DNA from: CAYTGR01 sp964437445
GTDB taxonomy: Bacteria; Chloroflexota; Anaerolineae; B4-G1; SLSP01
Direction of reading: 5' to 3'
Length of the DNA: 64,000 nucleotides
Assembly: GCA_964437445.1 (NCBI GenBank)
Contig: CAYTGR010000011.1
Coordinates: 25,709-89,708 of the forward strand
The notes under the pieces are model-generated. The model saw only the letters and a list, made by a program, of their open reading frames with translations, did no database searches and was not told where the DNA came from. This document shows positions 21,746 through 30,827 of this stretch, in pieces (the stretch's first letter is position 1; each line of letters opens with the position of its first letter). The position numbers and the translations under genes are program-made.

Positions 21746-24629
21746 TCAGACGCCGTGAAAGGTGAATGCTGCCCAAAAACGCGGCTCGGCAAAGGGGCGG
21801 TCGTTGGGGTTGTCGAGCGCGTGCCGGGTAAACTGCTCTACCGCCTGTTCATAAGGCATCCGCGATGCGCCGCGCGGCCGGTCGGGGGCGGTTTCGCGGC
21901 GGGCGTGGAACAGCTCGCTCAGCTCGGCGTTGGTCACTTCACGCAACCAGCGTTGTGCCGATTGCAGGGCCGCAGCAGGCGATTGCCCTTCTTTCAGCCA
22001 GCCGTGATAAAAACGTTCCATCAACAGCGCGGTGGAAATGTCGCTCACGGGCCACAGCGAGCCGACCACCCCCGGCACGCCGGCCTGCAAGAACCCCGCC
22101 GGCAGGCCAACTGCCTCCTCCGGCAGGTCGTTGAAATCGGTGATGGCCGTCTGGCAGGCCGAAAGGACGGCCAGGCGGGCATCTCCAAAGGCCCGGCTCT
22201 CCAGCACGTCGCGCAGGGTGAGGCGGTCATCGCCGGCCAGCAGCAGCGCCGAATCGAGCGGCGTTTGGAGGTCAAAGGTGCCGTGACAGGAGAAATGGAG
22301 CACCCCGGCGCCGGCGGCGGCTTCCAGGACGGCCGGGCGGGTGGCCTGCGCTGCGTAGAGCAGGCGCGGGGCGGCCCAGTAGGGGGCGATGTCCTGTACC
22401 TCGGCCAGGGCAAAGGGCAGGGGCTGGGCGCCGGTATGCGGCGGGTCGCCGACGCCCAGCCAGGCCCGCTGCGCCGGATCGCAGGACAGCGACTCCAGGC
22501 GCGTGCGGGCATGCGCCAGCGCCCGCGCCGAGGGGACGTAGGTGCACACCCATTCATCCATAAAGCAGCGTCCGTCCTCAATCGGCGCGGCGTGCAACGG
22601 CAGCAGCGCCAGCCGGCCGGTGGGGATGAGGGTGACGGCCCTCACCCCTTCCCCCTGGCCCTCTCCCCTCTCCCGCCCTGTGAGAGAGGGGTAAGGGGTG
22701 AGGGCGCGCAACGCCTCGGCCAGCGGGCGCATCAGCCGTTCGCCCAGCACGGGCAATACCTCGCGCAGGGCGGCGTCCATTGAGGCGTCGCCCAACTGCG
22801 CCGGCAGGTAGCCGGTCGGGCGGTCGCCGTCCTGCTGCACCAGCAGGTCGTTCAGGTCGGTATCGGTCAGGCCGGGCAGGTGCACCGCCTGCGGCTCGCC
22901 CGCCGTACGGACGATCAGCGCCAGCCCGCCGGCCGGGGTGACCAGGAGATAGACCAAAGGTGTCTCCGCGGCGGCCTCCTGAATCTGGCGAAATGTGGGC
23001 GTGGGCATAAAGTCTGGGGCATACTCACGGATGCGATCAATGCTCTCGTCTAACCGTTGTCGCGCCAGACGCAACAGTTCGCTCAGGGTGAGGAAATCCC
23101 GTTTGTCTGGGGTGTCGTCGGGAAGACGGGCCTCGGCTTCCAGTGCGCGCACTTGCGACCGTTGCGCGTCGAACTGCTTCCAGATCTCCAATGGTACGAC
23201 GGGAGGTCTCTCCGCGCCCAAAGCGAGCGCCTCGGCCAACCAGCGGGCGCGGTTCCGTTCCAGGGCCAGCACGGCCTCCTCCAGCCTTTGGGGTACATTT
23301 GTATTGGCGCGGGCCAGCGCAAAAGCCAGCAAGGCGGGCAGGGATTGGCTTTCGGCCAGTTGCTTCTGGCGAGCCTCTGGGGCAGGCGCCGTGCGATAGA
23401 GCAGGTCGGTCGCCGCGAGGGCGGCCTGGGCCGATGTGACGACGTTGGGCCAGGCCTGCCGTTCGAAATGCAGGCGGGCCAGACTCCGTTGCACACGGCG
23501 ATGAGCGTCGGGAAAGGTCCCTGGTTGAAACAGCTCCAGCGCCTGCTCGTAGAGGGCGATCGCCCGCTCCAGGTTCTCCGCCCGCTCGCCGCGAAGGCGG
23601 TCAGCGTAGGCGAGCGCCAGGTTGTTCACGGTCTGCGCCCACTCGACCGGCAGCGCCGCCCGCGTCATCACCTCCAGCGCCTGCTCGTAGAGGGCGATCG
23701 CCCGCTCCAGGTTCTCCGCCCGCTCGNNNNNNNNNNNNNNNNNNNNNNNNNNNNNNNNNNNNNNNNNNNNNNNNNNNNNNNNNNNNNNNNNNNNNNNNNN
23801 NNNNNNNNNNNNNNNNNNNNNNNNNNCCGCGAGGGTTCTGGGCCAGGCTGTTGGCCAGTTTAATCTGCAAGGCAGCCCACAATGGAGGAAGGCGGTCGCG
23901 CGGTACAAGCCTCAGGGCCTGTTCACAGAGTTCCACGCGCCGGGGCATGTCCAGTGGGCTGCGCGCCGGGCGGGCCAGTTCGGTCAAGATTTCCTGCAAT
24001 TCGGGGGGGAGGCCCTCACCCCCGGCCCCTCTCCCGCCCGGCGGGAGAGGGGAGGCGGCCCGCCGCGCGGCGTGAAATTCGCGGTGGGCCGTCTCAATCC
24101 CGGCCTCGCGGGCGCGGCGCAGCAGGGTCTGGTGTCCCTCAAAAGTGGGACGGGCGTCTTCGTTGCCCCGAGCGCGGGCGACCTGCACAAGCTGCGCCAG
24201 CACCGCTTCGGCTTCGTCGGTCAGCAGTTCGGCCCTGTGTTCTTGCAGGTAGGCCTGAGAGGCGCTCCAATCGGGGGTTTGGATCCAGGCGCTCAGGCTG
24301 GCGGTCAGGTTGCCCTCACCCCCGAATCGGGCGGCGTGAAATTCGCGGTAGGCCGTCTCAATCCCGGCCTCGCGGGCGCGGCGCAGCAGGGTCTGGTGTC
24401 CCTCANNNNNNNNNNNNNNNNNNNNNNNNNNNNNNNNNNNNNNNNNNNNNNNNNNNNNNNNNNNNNNNNNNNNNNNNNNNNNNNNNNNNNNNNNNNNNNN
24501 NNNNNCTTGCAGGTAGGCCTGAGAGGCGCTCCAATCGGGGGTTTGGATCCAGGCGCTCAGCAGGTCGGCGAGTGGCTGTGGGTCAGTTGGCGATGATCTG
24601 CGTCGAAAAAGGCGGTTGAAGAGGCCCAT
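21746..24629 (-). CDS. CHAT-domain (caspase-like) protease with TPR repeats; two assembly gaps
   Basis: One gene, judging from continuous theme across two N gaps. The N-terminus, MGLFNRLFRRRSS from ATG 24629 after AAGGAGACAAC, is followed by a repeated helical unit containing SAWIQTPDWSASQAYLQ and EGHQTLLRRAREAGIETA, then TPR units of the ERAENLERAIALYEQALE type. The C-terminal 350 residues form a CHAT domain with catalytic His in LHFSCHG and Cys in LSACQTA. CHAT proteins are caspase-fold proteases that act as effectors in bacterial conflict systems. Two palindromic repeat elements are translated in frame (22638-22705 and 24026-24052). True length is unknown because both gaps fall in repeats. 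Confidence 0.85.
22638..22705. repeat. in-frame palindromic element inside the CHAT gene
   Basis: Outer arms 22638-22650 and 22693-22705 (GCCCTCACCCCTT and its inverse) are perfect, with further pairing inside. On the coding strand it reads LTPYPSLTGRERGEGQGEGV within the start of the CHAT domain, a low-complexity insert unlike the flanks. Confidence 0.7.
23727..23826. other. assembly gap of 100 N in the TPR repeats
   Basis: Exactly 100 N between copies of the same TPR-coding repeat; the unit ending GTTCTCCGCCCGCTCG recurs on the left side. The true gap length is therefore unknown. Confidence 0.95.
24026..24052. repeat. short in-frame palindrome in the CHAT gene
   Basis: Arms 24026-24038 and 24040-24052 (CCCCTCTCCCGCC and its inverse) around one base. 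It encodes SPLPPGGRGAGGEG on the coding strand and is related in sequence style to the element at 22638-22705. Confidence 0.65.
24406..24505. other. assembly gap of 100 N in N-terminal repeats of the CHAT gene
   Basis: The gap sits inside tandem units: GTCTGGTGTCCCTCA occurs both at the left edge and near 24127, and GCTTGCAGGTAGGCCTGAGA both at the right edge region and near 24244. The number of units is thus undetermined. Confidence 0.95.
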
Positions 24630-24853
24630 TGTTGTCTCCTTGTCTCTCTCCTCTTGAAGGTTTGCCATGAGTGTAGCCGAAAAGGGGCGAATGGCAAGTT
24701 GCGCCGTCCACGAATGGCGCACGAATACACGAATGATGGGCGCGGGCGGCCGGTTGGATGAAATGGACACGGATGATCCGGAAGGACGCGGATTTCCGCG
24801 CGGGGTGGCAGCGAGGCGCGGCGAGTTGAAGAGAGAAGCTGAGAATGAAATGA

Positions 24854-24882
24854 TAATCGTGAGGGCTAAAGTTATGTATAAT
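24854..24882 (+). promoter_or_regulatory. candidate promoter for the beta-helix lipoprotein
   Basis: A perfect TATAAT at 24877-24882 lies 62 bases before the GTG start in an AT-rich stretch. The -35 region (around TAATCG) is poor. The whole 24630-24944 interval is a divergent intergenic region; the rest of it holds word-like repeats (ACGAATGGCGCACGAATACACG) and no supported gene. Confidence 0.4.
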
Positions 24883-24944
24883 TGCAGATATGGGGAGTGC
24901 TCAATGATAAAACCGAAAATCGAAAAATATAGGGGGTACATCAG

Positions 24945-26660
24945 GTGACACGCAAAACCCTTCGTTCCGTTCTGTTGCTTACCTTGCTGGCAGCAATGTT
25001 ACCGGCCTGTACGGCCACGCGGACGTTCCCGGCCGAGCCGCACGATATAGCGGCCCCGGCCGGGGCCATCCCCAGCAGTTACCTGTGGGACAGCGACGCC
25101 GACTTGGCCTCCGGCGTGTTCTATAATACCCGGGTGGTCAGCGGCACGGGGCGCATCACACTGGCGCAGACCCCGGTATGGAGCCCCAACGTCCGCGTGG
25201 ACGACGCCCCATCTGGAAAACAATTTTCTCCCTCCCTGGCGGTGGGGCCGGATGGGACGCTCTACGCCGCGTGGGCCGATTCCCGCGACTGCAACTATGA
25301 CCTCTTCCGCATCCGCAACGACGCCTTCCGCGACTGCAACCGTGACATCTATGCCGCGCAGTATTCGGAGCGGTATGGCCGCTACACCGCCGCGCCGGTT
25401 GATGCGGGCGCGCATGTGGTGTGGGGGACGCTTGCCTACACCGCCACAGTGCCTGCCGGCACCGGCATCACGCTTACAGTGCGCGTCGGCAACAGTCCCA
25501 TGCCCGACGCACGCTGGAGCGCCTGGGTGACGCTCGGCGGCTCGCTGGCCGACCTGAGCGCGCTCCCGCCGGCGCGCTATTTTCAGTGGAAAGCCTCCCT
25601 CACCACGTCCGTCTCCACCACCACGCCCGCACTCGAGGCCGTGCGCCTGACGTGGGGCGCGTTCAACTGCGCCAACGTCAGCGGCATCCTGAACAGCAAT
25701 ACAACCTGGAGCGCGGCCAACTCCCCCTACTGCGTCACCGGCAATGTGCTGGTGGACACCGGCGTCACACTAACCGTCGAGCCGGGCGTGACGGTCTATA
25801 TCAGCGACACGCGCTCCTCCATCCAGGTGCAGGGGACGCTGGTGGCGCTGGGGACAGAAGCGCAGCCTATCCGCTTGACTTCCTGGCATCCCCAGGGCCA
25901 ATTTGAGGACTGGGGCGGTATTATGTTTAGGGATACGGCCGTCGGTGCGACGTTTGACGCGCAGGGCAACTACCTGGGGGGCAGCGCGTTCCGCTACGTG
26001 ACGGTGGAATACGCGGGCTATGGCAGCCAGGGGTATGCGATAGATGCGCCCAACACTGCGCTCTATCTCAACCACTGTACGGTGCGCCACAACGGCGTGG
26101 GCGGCGTGCACGTCGGCGGGAGCAGCAACCGCATCCTGAACAGCCTTTTCTCCGCCAATTCCGGCGGTGGAGTGCACAACTCCGGTTCCAACGTCACCAT
26201 CAGCGGCAATGTTTTCTCCGGCAACGCCTTCCCCGGCGACTTGGATTTCTTCGGCGGCGGGGTGTACAACGCCGGTTCCAACGTCATCGTCAGCGGTAAC
26301 ATCTTCTCCGCCAATTCGGCCTCCTACGGCGGCGCGATCTGGTGGTCCGGCTCCGGCGGCATCCTCTACAACACCATCGTCGGCAACACCTCCTCCCTCG
26401 GCAGGGGCGGCATCTATCTTGATTCCGGCTTCCCCGTCATCCGCCTCAACGCGCTGGTGGGCAATGGGGGCTACGCGCTCTATAACAACAACGGCGGGAC
26501 CACCCACGTGGACGCGCGCTACAACTGGTGGGGGACAACGGATGACGGGACCATCCAGGGGCTGATCTGTGACTGGTTCGACGACGGCAACAAAACGATT
26601 GTGGACTATGCCCCCTACCTCACGACGCTCACCGCCGACCTGAGCACGCCGGCCAAGTAG
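24945..26660 (+). CDS. exported lipoprotein with right-handed parallel beta-helix, truncated
   Basis: A 571-residue secreted protein. The signal peptide ends in a lipobox with Cys22 (LLAAMLPAC), so it is probably lipid-anchored on the cell surface. Residues 40-230 are beta-rich and of unknown fold. From about 235 to 540 there are NosD/pectate-lyase-like beta-helix rungs: ANSPYCVTGNVLVDTGVTLT, repeated SGNVFSGN and SNVIVSGNIFSANSAS, and the ARYNWWGTTDDGTIQGLICD motif common in surface beta-helix proteins. GTG 24945 is the start. The stop at 26658 is a TAG after which the same frame continues with sequence typical of a DUF11-like domain, so the C-terminal region has been lost. Confidence 0.85.
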   Translation: MTRKTLRSVLLLTLLAAMLPACTATRTFPAEPHDIAAPAGAIPSSYLWDSDADLASGVFYNTRVVSGTGRITLAQTPVWSPNVRVDDAPSGKQFSPSLAVGPDGTLYAAWADSRDCNYDLFRIRNDAFRDCNRDIYAAQYSERYGRYTAAPVDAGAHVVWGTLAYTATVPAGTGITLTVRVGNSPMPDARWSAWVTLGGSLADLSALPPARYFQWKASLTTSVSTTTPALEAVRLTWGAFNCANVSGILNSNTTWSAANSPYCVTGNVLVDTGVTLTVEPGVTVYISDTRSSIQVQGTLVALGTEAQPIRLTSWHPQGQFEDWGGIMFRDTAVGATFDAQGNYLGGSAFRYVTVEYAGYGSQGYAIDAPNTALYLNHCTVRHNGVGGVHVGGSSNRILNSLFSANSGGGVHNSGSNVTISGNVFSGNAFPGDLDFFGGGVYNAGSNVIVSGNIFSANSASYGGAIWWSGSGGILYNTIVGNTSSLGRGGIYLDSGFPVIRLNALVGNGGYALYNNNGGTTHVDARYNWWGTTDDGTIQGLICDWFDDGNKTIVDYAPYLTTLTADLSTPAK

Positions 26661-26816
26661 GTCGCGCCGGCCGTCGCCGCGCTCGGCGAGACGGTCACAT
26701 ACACAATGCGGCGCTTCAACCAATCGCCCCTTACCGCGACGCTCCCGGCGCACGTCACCTGCGTCCCCGGCAGCGCGCAGGGCGCAAGTTATAGCGGCGC
26801 TTTCCTGACCCCTTGA
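26661..26816 (+). pseudogene. cut-off 3' remnant of the beta-helix lipoprotein gene
   Basis: In the same frame after the TAG the sequence reads VAPAVAALGETVTYTMRRFN and LPAHVTCVPGSAQGASYSG up to a TGA at 26814-26816. LGETVTYT is the usual start of DUF11-type repeats seen at the C-termini of such surface proteins. The remnant runs into the TetR promoter, so a later event replaced the rest of the gene. Confidence 0.65.
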
Positions 26817-26856
26817 CAACGAACCAAATATTCGTATAATATGAACTGAGGTTCAT
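26813..26856 (+). promoter_or_regulatory. consensus sigma70-like promoter with TetR-type operator
   Basis: TTGACA (26813-26818), 16 bases, and TATAAT (26835-26840) are both perfect hexamers. Right after it lies the palindrome ATGAAC-N4-GTTCAT (26841-26856), placed where a repressor would block transcription start, five bases before the TetR ATG. Autoregulation by the TetR protein is likely. Confidence 0.8.
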
Positions 26857-26861
26857 AATCC

Positions 26862-27560
26862 ATGACAACCATTTCAGATTGGCCGCAATGGCCCACCCAA
26901 ATTCTGCAACTGGAGCAGGCCGGCAAGGTGACGCGGACATTTCGCCGGCTGGACCCGGAACGCCAGCAGGCGGTCGTCCTCGCCATCCTGGACGAGGCGA
27001 TTGAGAAAGGGCCGGTGTCGCTCAACATCAAGCAGGTGGCGGAGCGGGCCGGCGTCGCGGTCGGCTCGCTCTACGCCTACTTTGGCAGCCGCGAGGGGCT
27101 GCTTGACTTCGCCGTGGAGCTCTGCGTCCGCTTCATGAACGACACATTCAACGCCTACCGCGCTTATCTGGCGGCGCTGCCGCTGCGCGAGGGGCTGGCC
27201 GCGTACCTGATGGGTGGCGTGGAATGGGGTCAGACCCAGCTGGGGTTGGTGCGTTTCTTCGCGCGGGCGGCCTACCAGGGCGACCCGCTGCTCCAGGAGC
27301 GCGTCGTGCAGCCGGTGGGGGAGACGCTGCTGGCCATCGTGCGCGAGATGCTCCAGGCCGCCGCCGCACGGGGCGAGCTCCGCCCCGACGTGGACCTGGA
27401 AGCCGTGACCCGTCTCATCCACGCGCTGACCCTCGCCGTGGGCGACAGCCAGATGCTCCCTTATCTCAACACCTACTTTCGGGTAACGGATGAGACCGTC
27501 TCGCCGGAACGGCTCCTGGCGGCGCTGGGCGAGCTGATCATGCGAGGCGTGGGAAAATGA
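26862..27560 (+). CDS. TetR/AcrR-family transcriptional regulator
   Basis: A 232-residue repressor. The helix-turn-helix lies around residues 50-85 (SLNIKQVAERAGVAVGSLYA, YFGSREGLLDF), preceded by an unusually long N-terminal arm of about 35 residues. The C-terminal ligand domain is Ala/Leu-rich. It overlaps the next gene (ATGA), so it is co-expressed with the ABC-2 exporter it probably controls. The ligand is unknown; exporters of this layout often move drugs or lipids. Confidence 0.92.
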   Translation: MTTISDWPQWPTQILQLEQAGKVTRTFRRLDPERQQAVVLAILDEAIEKGPVSLNIKQVAERAGVAVGSLYAYFGSREGLLDFAVELCVRFMNDTFNAYRAYLAALPLREGLAAYLMGGVEWGQTQLGLVRFFARAAYQGDPLLQERVVQPVGETLLAIVREMLQAAAARGELRPDVDLEAVTRLIHALTLAVGDSQMLPYLNTYFRVTDETVSPERLLAALGELIMRGVGK

Positions 27561-28711
27561 AAATTCTCAGCATTGCCCGTAAAACGTTGCTGGAACTGTG
27601 GCGCGAACCGCTCCTGCTCGCCCTGCTGCCACTCTTCCCGCTCCTGCTGCTCGGATTTTACTACCTCGCCTACGGCCAGACGGAGCAGGGACTGGCTTAC
27701 TACCTCAAGGTCTACGTCCTTAACCAAGATACCGGGCCGGCGGGAGCGCAGCTGGTCGCCGGGCTCCGCGCGGCCGAGTTTGAGGGTGAGCCGGTCTTTG
27801 ATCTGACCGAGGTGACCGACCGGCGGCTGGCCGAGATCGCGCTGCGCGAGCGGAAAGCCGCGCTGCTGGTGGTGATCCCGCCCGATTTGAGCGCTACCAT
27901 AGACGCGGCGGCTGCCGGGACCCCCACCCCCACTCCGGCCACCCTGGCGCTGATCGGCGATCCGGTCTCCGATAGCTTCATTTTCGTCCGCAGCTTCTTA
28001 GATGATCTGCTGCGCCAGTTTACGCAGCAGGCGTTAGGGCAACCGGCCGCGGAGGCCGTCGGGTATGCCTTCGTCCCCGGCACCGGCACGATGTCCGACG
28101 TGCAATTTGGGATCCCCGGCGTGATCGTCTTCGGCGTGATGTTCGTAACGATTGCGGCGGCGATGATCCTGGTGCGCGAAAATGTCGCCGGGACACTGCG
28201 CCGCCTGCAACTGACGCGCGCCGGCGCAGCCGACATTCTCCCCGGCGTGACCCTGGCGCTGGCACTGGTGGGGCTCCTGCAAATCCCGCTCTCACTGGGG
28301 CTGGCGGCGTGGCTCTTCGGCTTCCGGCCGCTCGGCTCGCCGCTCCTGATCGTGCTGGTAGCGCTCCTGCTCAGCGTCGCGGCGGTGGGGATCGGCCTGA
28401 TCGTCGCCTGCTTTGCGCACAGCGACAGCGAGGCCGCCAACCTGGGCGCGACCGTCGCCGTCTTGCTGGCGCTCCTCTCCGGCGCGCTCTACCCGCTGCC
28501 GGCCGTGCCCCTCTTGACCATCGGGGGGCGCACCCTCCAAATCTACGATCTGCTGCCGCCGGCCCACGCGGGCGAGGCGCTGCGCCGGGTCCTCATCTTC
28601 GGCGATGGGCTGCGCGAGATCGCCTACCCCGTCGGCGCGCTGGCCGTGCTGGCGGCGCTCTGCATGGGGCTGGGCGTCGCGCTCTACCAGCGGCTCCAGC
28701 TCCACGCTTGA
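27557..28711 (+). CDS. ABC-2 type exporter permease (first)
   Basis: A 384-residue membrane protein: an N-terminal helix (about 15-38), a 150-residue extracytoplasmic domain (including VLNQDTGPAGAQLVAGLRAA), then five hydrophobic segments from about 190 onward, with the ENVAGTLRRLQLTRA element typical of ABC-2 permeases. The start overlaps the TetR stop. It forms an exporter with the ATPase and second permease that follow. Confidence 0.9.
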   Translation: MKILSIARKTLLELWREPLLLALLPLFPLLLLGFYYLAYGQTEQGLAYYLKVYVLNQDTGPAGAQLVAGLRAAEFEGEPVFDLTEVTDRRLAEIALRERKAALLVVIPPDLSATIDAAAAGTPTPTPATLALIGDPVSDSFIFVRSFLDDLLRQFTQQALGQPAAEAVGYAFVPGTGTMSDVQFGIPGVIVFGVMFVTIAAAMILVRENVAGTLRRLQLTRAGAADILPGVTLALALVGLLQIPLSLGLAAWLFGFRPLGSPLLIVLVALLLSVAAVGIGLIVACFAHSDSEAANLGATVAVLLALLSGALYPLPAVPLLTIGGRTLQIYDLLPPAHAGEALRRVLIFGDGLREIAYPVGALAVLAALCMGLGVALYQRLQLHA

Positions 28712-28782
28712 GGCTGGATGCTGGTTCTCTTGATCCTAATCCCTGCTCACGACTTGTTGCTTACTGACACAAAGGATAACCT

Positions 28783-29736
28783 ATGTCCAACCCTATCTTA
28801 CAAACCACCGGCCTGACCAAACGCTACGGCGCACTGACCGCCGTGCAGGAGTTAACGTTAGAGGTTAACGAAGGCGAGATCTTCGGCTTCTTAGGGCCGA
28901 ACGGGGCCGGCAAGACCACCTCCATCAACATGATCTGCGGCCTGCTCAAGCCCGACGCCGGGCAGGTGACGCTCCACGGTGTGCCGGTCCACGGCGGCGA
29001 TCCGGCCGTGCGCGCCCGCGTCGGCGTCTGCCCGCAGGAGATCGTCCTCTGGGAACGGCTGACCTGTCTGGAACAGCTACAATTCATCGGCGAGATGTAC
29101 GGCGTGAGCAGCCGGGAGGCCCGGCGGCGCGGGGAACAGCTCCTGGAAGAACTGGGGCTGGCCGAAAAGCGCCGGCAACAGGCCCGCACCCTTTCCGGCG
29201 GGATGCAGCGGCGGCTCAACTTAGCGATGGCGCTCGTCCACGATCCCGAGCTCTTAGTGCTGGACGAGCCGGAGGCCGGGCTGGACCCGCAGAGTCGCGT
29301 CAAGGTGCGGGAGTACATCCAATCGCTGGCCCACAAGAAAACGGTGATCCTGACGACGCACAACATGGACGAAGCGGAGCGCGTCGCCGACCGGGTGGCG
29401 ATCATTGACCACGGGCGGCTGCTGGTGCTGGATACGCCGCAGGCGCTCAAACAGCGGGTAGGCAGCGGCGACGTGGTGGAGATCGGCTTCAATGGGGCGA
29501 CCGGTGACGGCGCGGCGGCACGCGCGCAGGCGGCGTTGCAGCCGCTCGTCGGCGAGACGTTAGTGGACGCCCGGCGCGGGGTCCTCATCATCCACGCGCT
29601 TAACGCCGTAGGGGCGCTCCCGGCGCTCCTCAGCACGTTAGAGAGCGCCGGCCTGCAACCAACCGAGGTTCGCGTGCGCGCCAACACGCTGGAAGACGTG
29701 TTTATCCAGCTGACCGGGCGGGGGTTGCGCGAATGA
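28783..29736 (+). CDS. ABC transporter ATP-binding protein of the ABC-2 exporter
   Basis: A 317-residue ATPase with Walker A GPNGAGKTTS (38-47), Q-loop in VCPQEIVLWERL, signature LSGGMQRRLN, Walker B LLVLDEPEAGLD and the switch His in LTTHNMDEAERV. The C-terminal 90 residues form the extra domain usual for DrrA-like exporters. A 71-base gap and ACAAAGGATAACCT precede the ATG. Its stop overlaps the next permease start. Confidence 0.94.
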   Translation: MSNPILQTTGLTKRYGALTAVQELTLEVNEGEIFGFLGPNGAGKTTSINMICGLLKPDAGQVTLHGVPVHGGDPAVRARVGVCPQEIVLWERLTCLEQLQFIGEMYGVSSREARRRGEQLLEELGLAEKRRQQARTLSGGMQRRLNLAMALVHDPELLVLDEPEAGLDPQSRVKVREYIQSLAHKKTVILTTHNMDEAERVADRVAIIDHGRLLVLDTPQALKQRVGSGDVVEIGFNGATGDGAAARAQAALQPLVGETLVDARRGVLIIHALNAVGALPALLSTLESAGLQPTEVRVRANTLEDVFIQLTGRGLRE

Positions 29737-30827
29737 AAGTCCTGGTGGTGGCCCGTAAATCGCTGCGAGAGATCGGGCGCGAGCTCCAGTTATTAGGATT
29801 GACGGTTGCGCTCCCGTTGATCTTCATGCTGATCACCAAGGCTACCTACGGGGGCATGTTGGTGACGACGCATCCGGTGATGGTGCTCTCTGCAAGTGCG
29901 GCCGGGGAGCCGTTGGTGGCCGCGCTCCAGGCCGAGCAGTACGCCGACGGGCGCCCGGTCTTCGCGCTGACGCCGGCGACGGACCAGGCCGCCGCCGAGG
30001 CCGCGCTCAAGGCTCAACACGTCACGGCGGTCGTCACGGTGGCCGAAGACGGTCAGCACGCCACCATCACGGGCGATGCAACCGCTTCACGCTTCTACCG
30101 GGCCGGCGTCCTGCTGAACGCCGCCCTGAACCGCTACGCCGACCGCGCGGCCGGCCGCCCGGAGGTCATCCGCGCGGTGGAGCAACCGCTCACCGCCGCC
30201 GCCCCCCAGAGCGACTTTGACCTCTACGCGCCGGGGATGATGGTCTTCGCGCTGCTGATGATCATCCCGCAGACGGCGATGCTCGTGGCGCGGGAGGTCC
30301 GCTGGCGGACGCTGCGCCGGCTCCAGCTCACCCAGGTGACCGCGCTGGAATGGCTTGGCGGGATCAGCCTCGCGCAGCTGATCGTGGCCGTGGCGCAGGT
30401 AGCGGTCCTCTTCGGCGCCGCGCTCGCGCTGGGGTTCCACAACCACGGCTCACTCCCCCTGGCGGTGCTGGTGGGGCTGGTGTTGGCCTGCGCCTGCATC
30501 GGCCAGGGATTGGTCACGGCCTGCTTTGTGGAAAACGACAGCCAGGCGGCCAACATCGGCAGCACGGTGGCGATGTTGCAGGTCTTCGTCTCTGGCGCGT
30601 TCTTCGCCATGCCGCCGTTGACAGTTTTCACGCTCGGCGGGCATCAGATTGACCTCTTTGACCTCTCGCCGGCCACGTCGGGCCTGCTCGCGCTCCAGCA
30701 GGTGCTCGGCTACGGGGCGGGGCTGCGCGAGGTCGGCTTCCGCCTGGGGGTGACGGCCCTCCTCTCGGTGGCCTACTTCGCGCTGGGGGTGATCATCTTC
30801 CGGCGGAAGCAGCTGCGGGCCGGGTGA
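29733..30827 (+). CDS. ABC-2 type exporter permease (second)
   Basis: A 364-residue paralogue of the first permease: N-terminal helix, extracytoplasmic domain (VMVLSASAAGEPLVAALQAE), then several membrane helices with REVRWRTLRRLQLTQ, matching the ENVAGTLRRLQLTRA segment of its partner. The two permeases probably form a heterodimer. It starts within the ATPase stop (ATGA) and ends the operon. Confidence 0.9.
   Translation: MKVLVVARKSLREIGRELQLLGLTVALPLIFMLITKATYGGMLVTTHPVMVLSASAAGEPLVAALQAEQYADGRPVFALTPATDQAAAEAALKAQHVTAVVTVAEDGQHATITGDATASRFYRAGVLLNAALNRYADRAAGRPEVIRAVEQPLTAAAPQSDFDLYAPGMMVFALLMIIPQTAMLVAREVRWRTLRRLQLTQVTALEWLGGISLAQLIVAVAQVAVLFGAALALGFHNHGSLPLAVLVGLVLACACIGQGLVTACFVENDSQAANIGSTVAMLQVFVSGAFFAMPPLTVFTLGGHQIDLFDLSPATSGLLALQQVLGYGAGLREVGFRLGVTALLSVAYFALGVIIFRRKQLRAG

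Noticed and set aside
23057..23863. 268-residue plus-strand frame across the first gap
   Set aside because: Antisense to the TPR/CHAT gene and partly made of N; not interpretable.
24667..24948. 93-residue frame between the CHAT and lipoprotein genes
   Set aside because: It reads through word repeats (ACGAAT words) and a probable promoter; no protein-like pattern.
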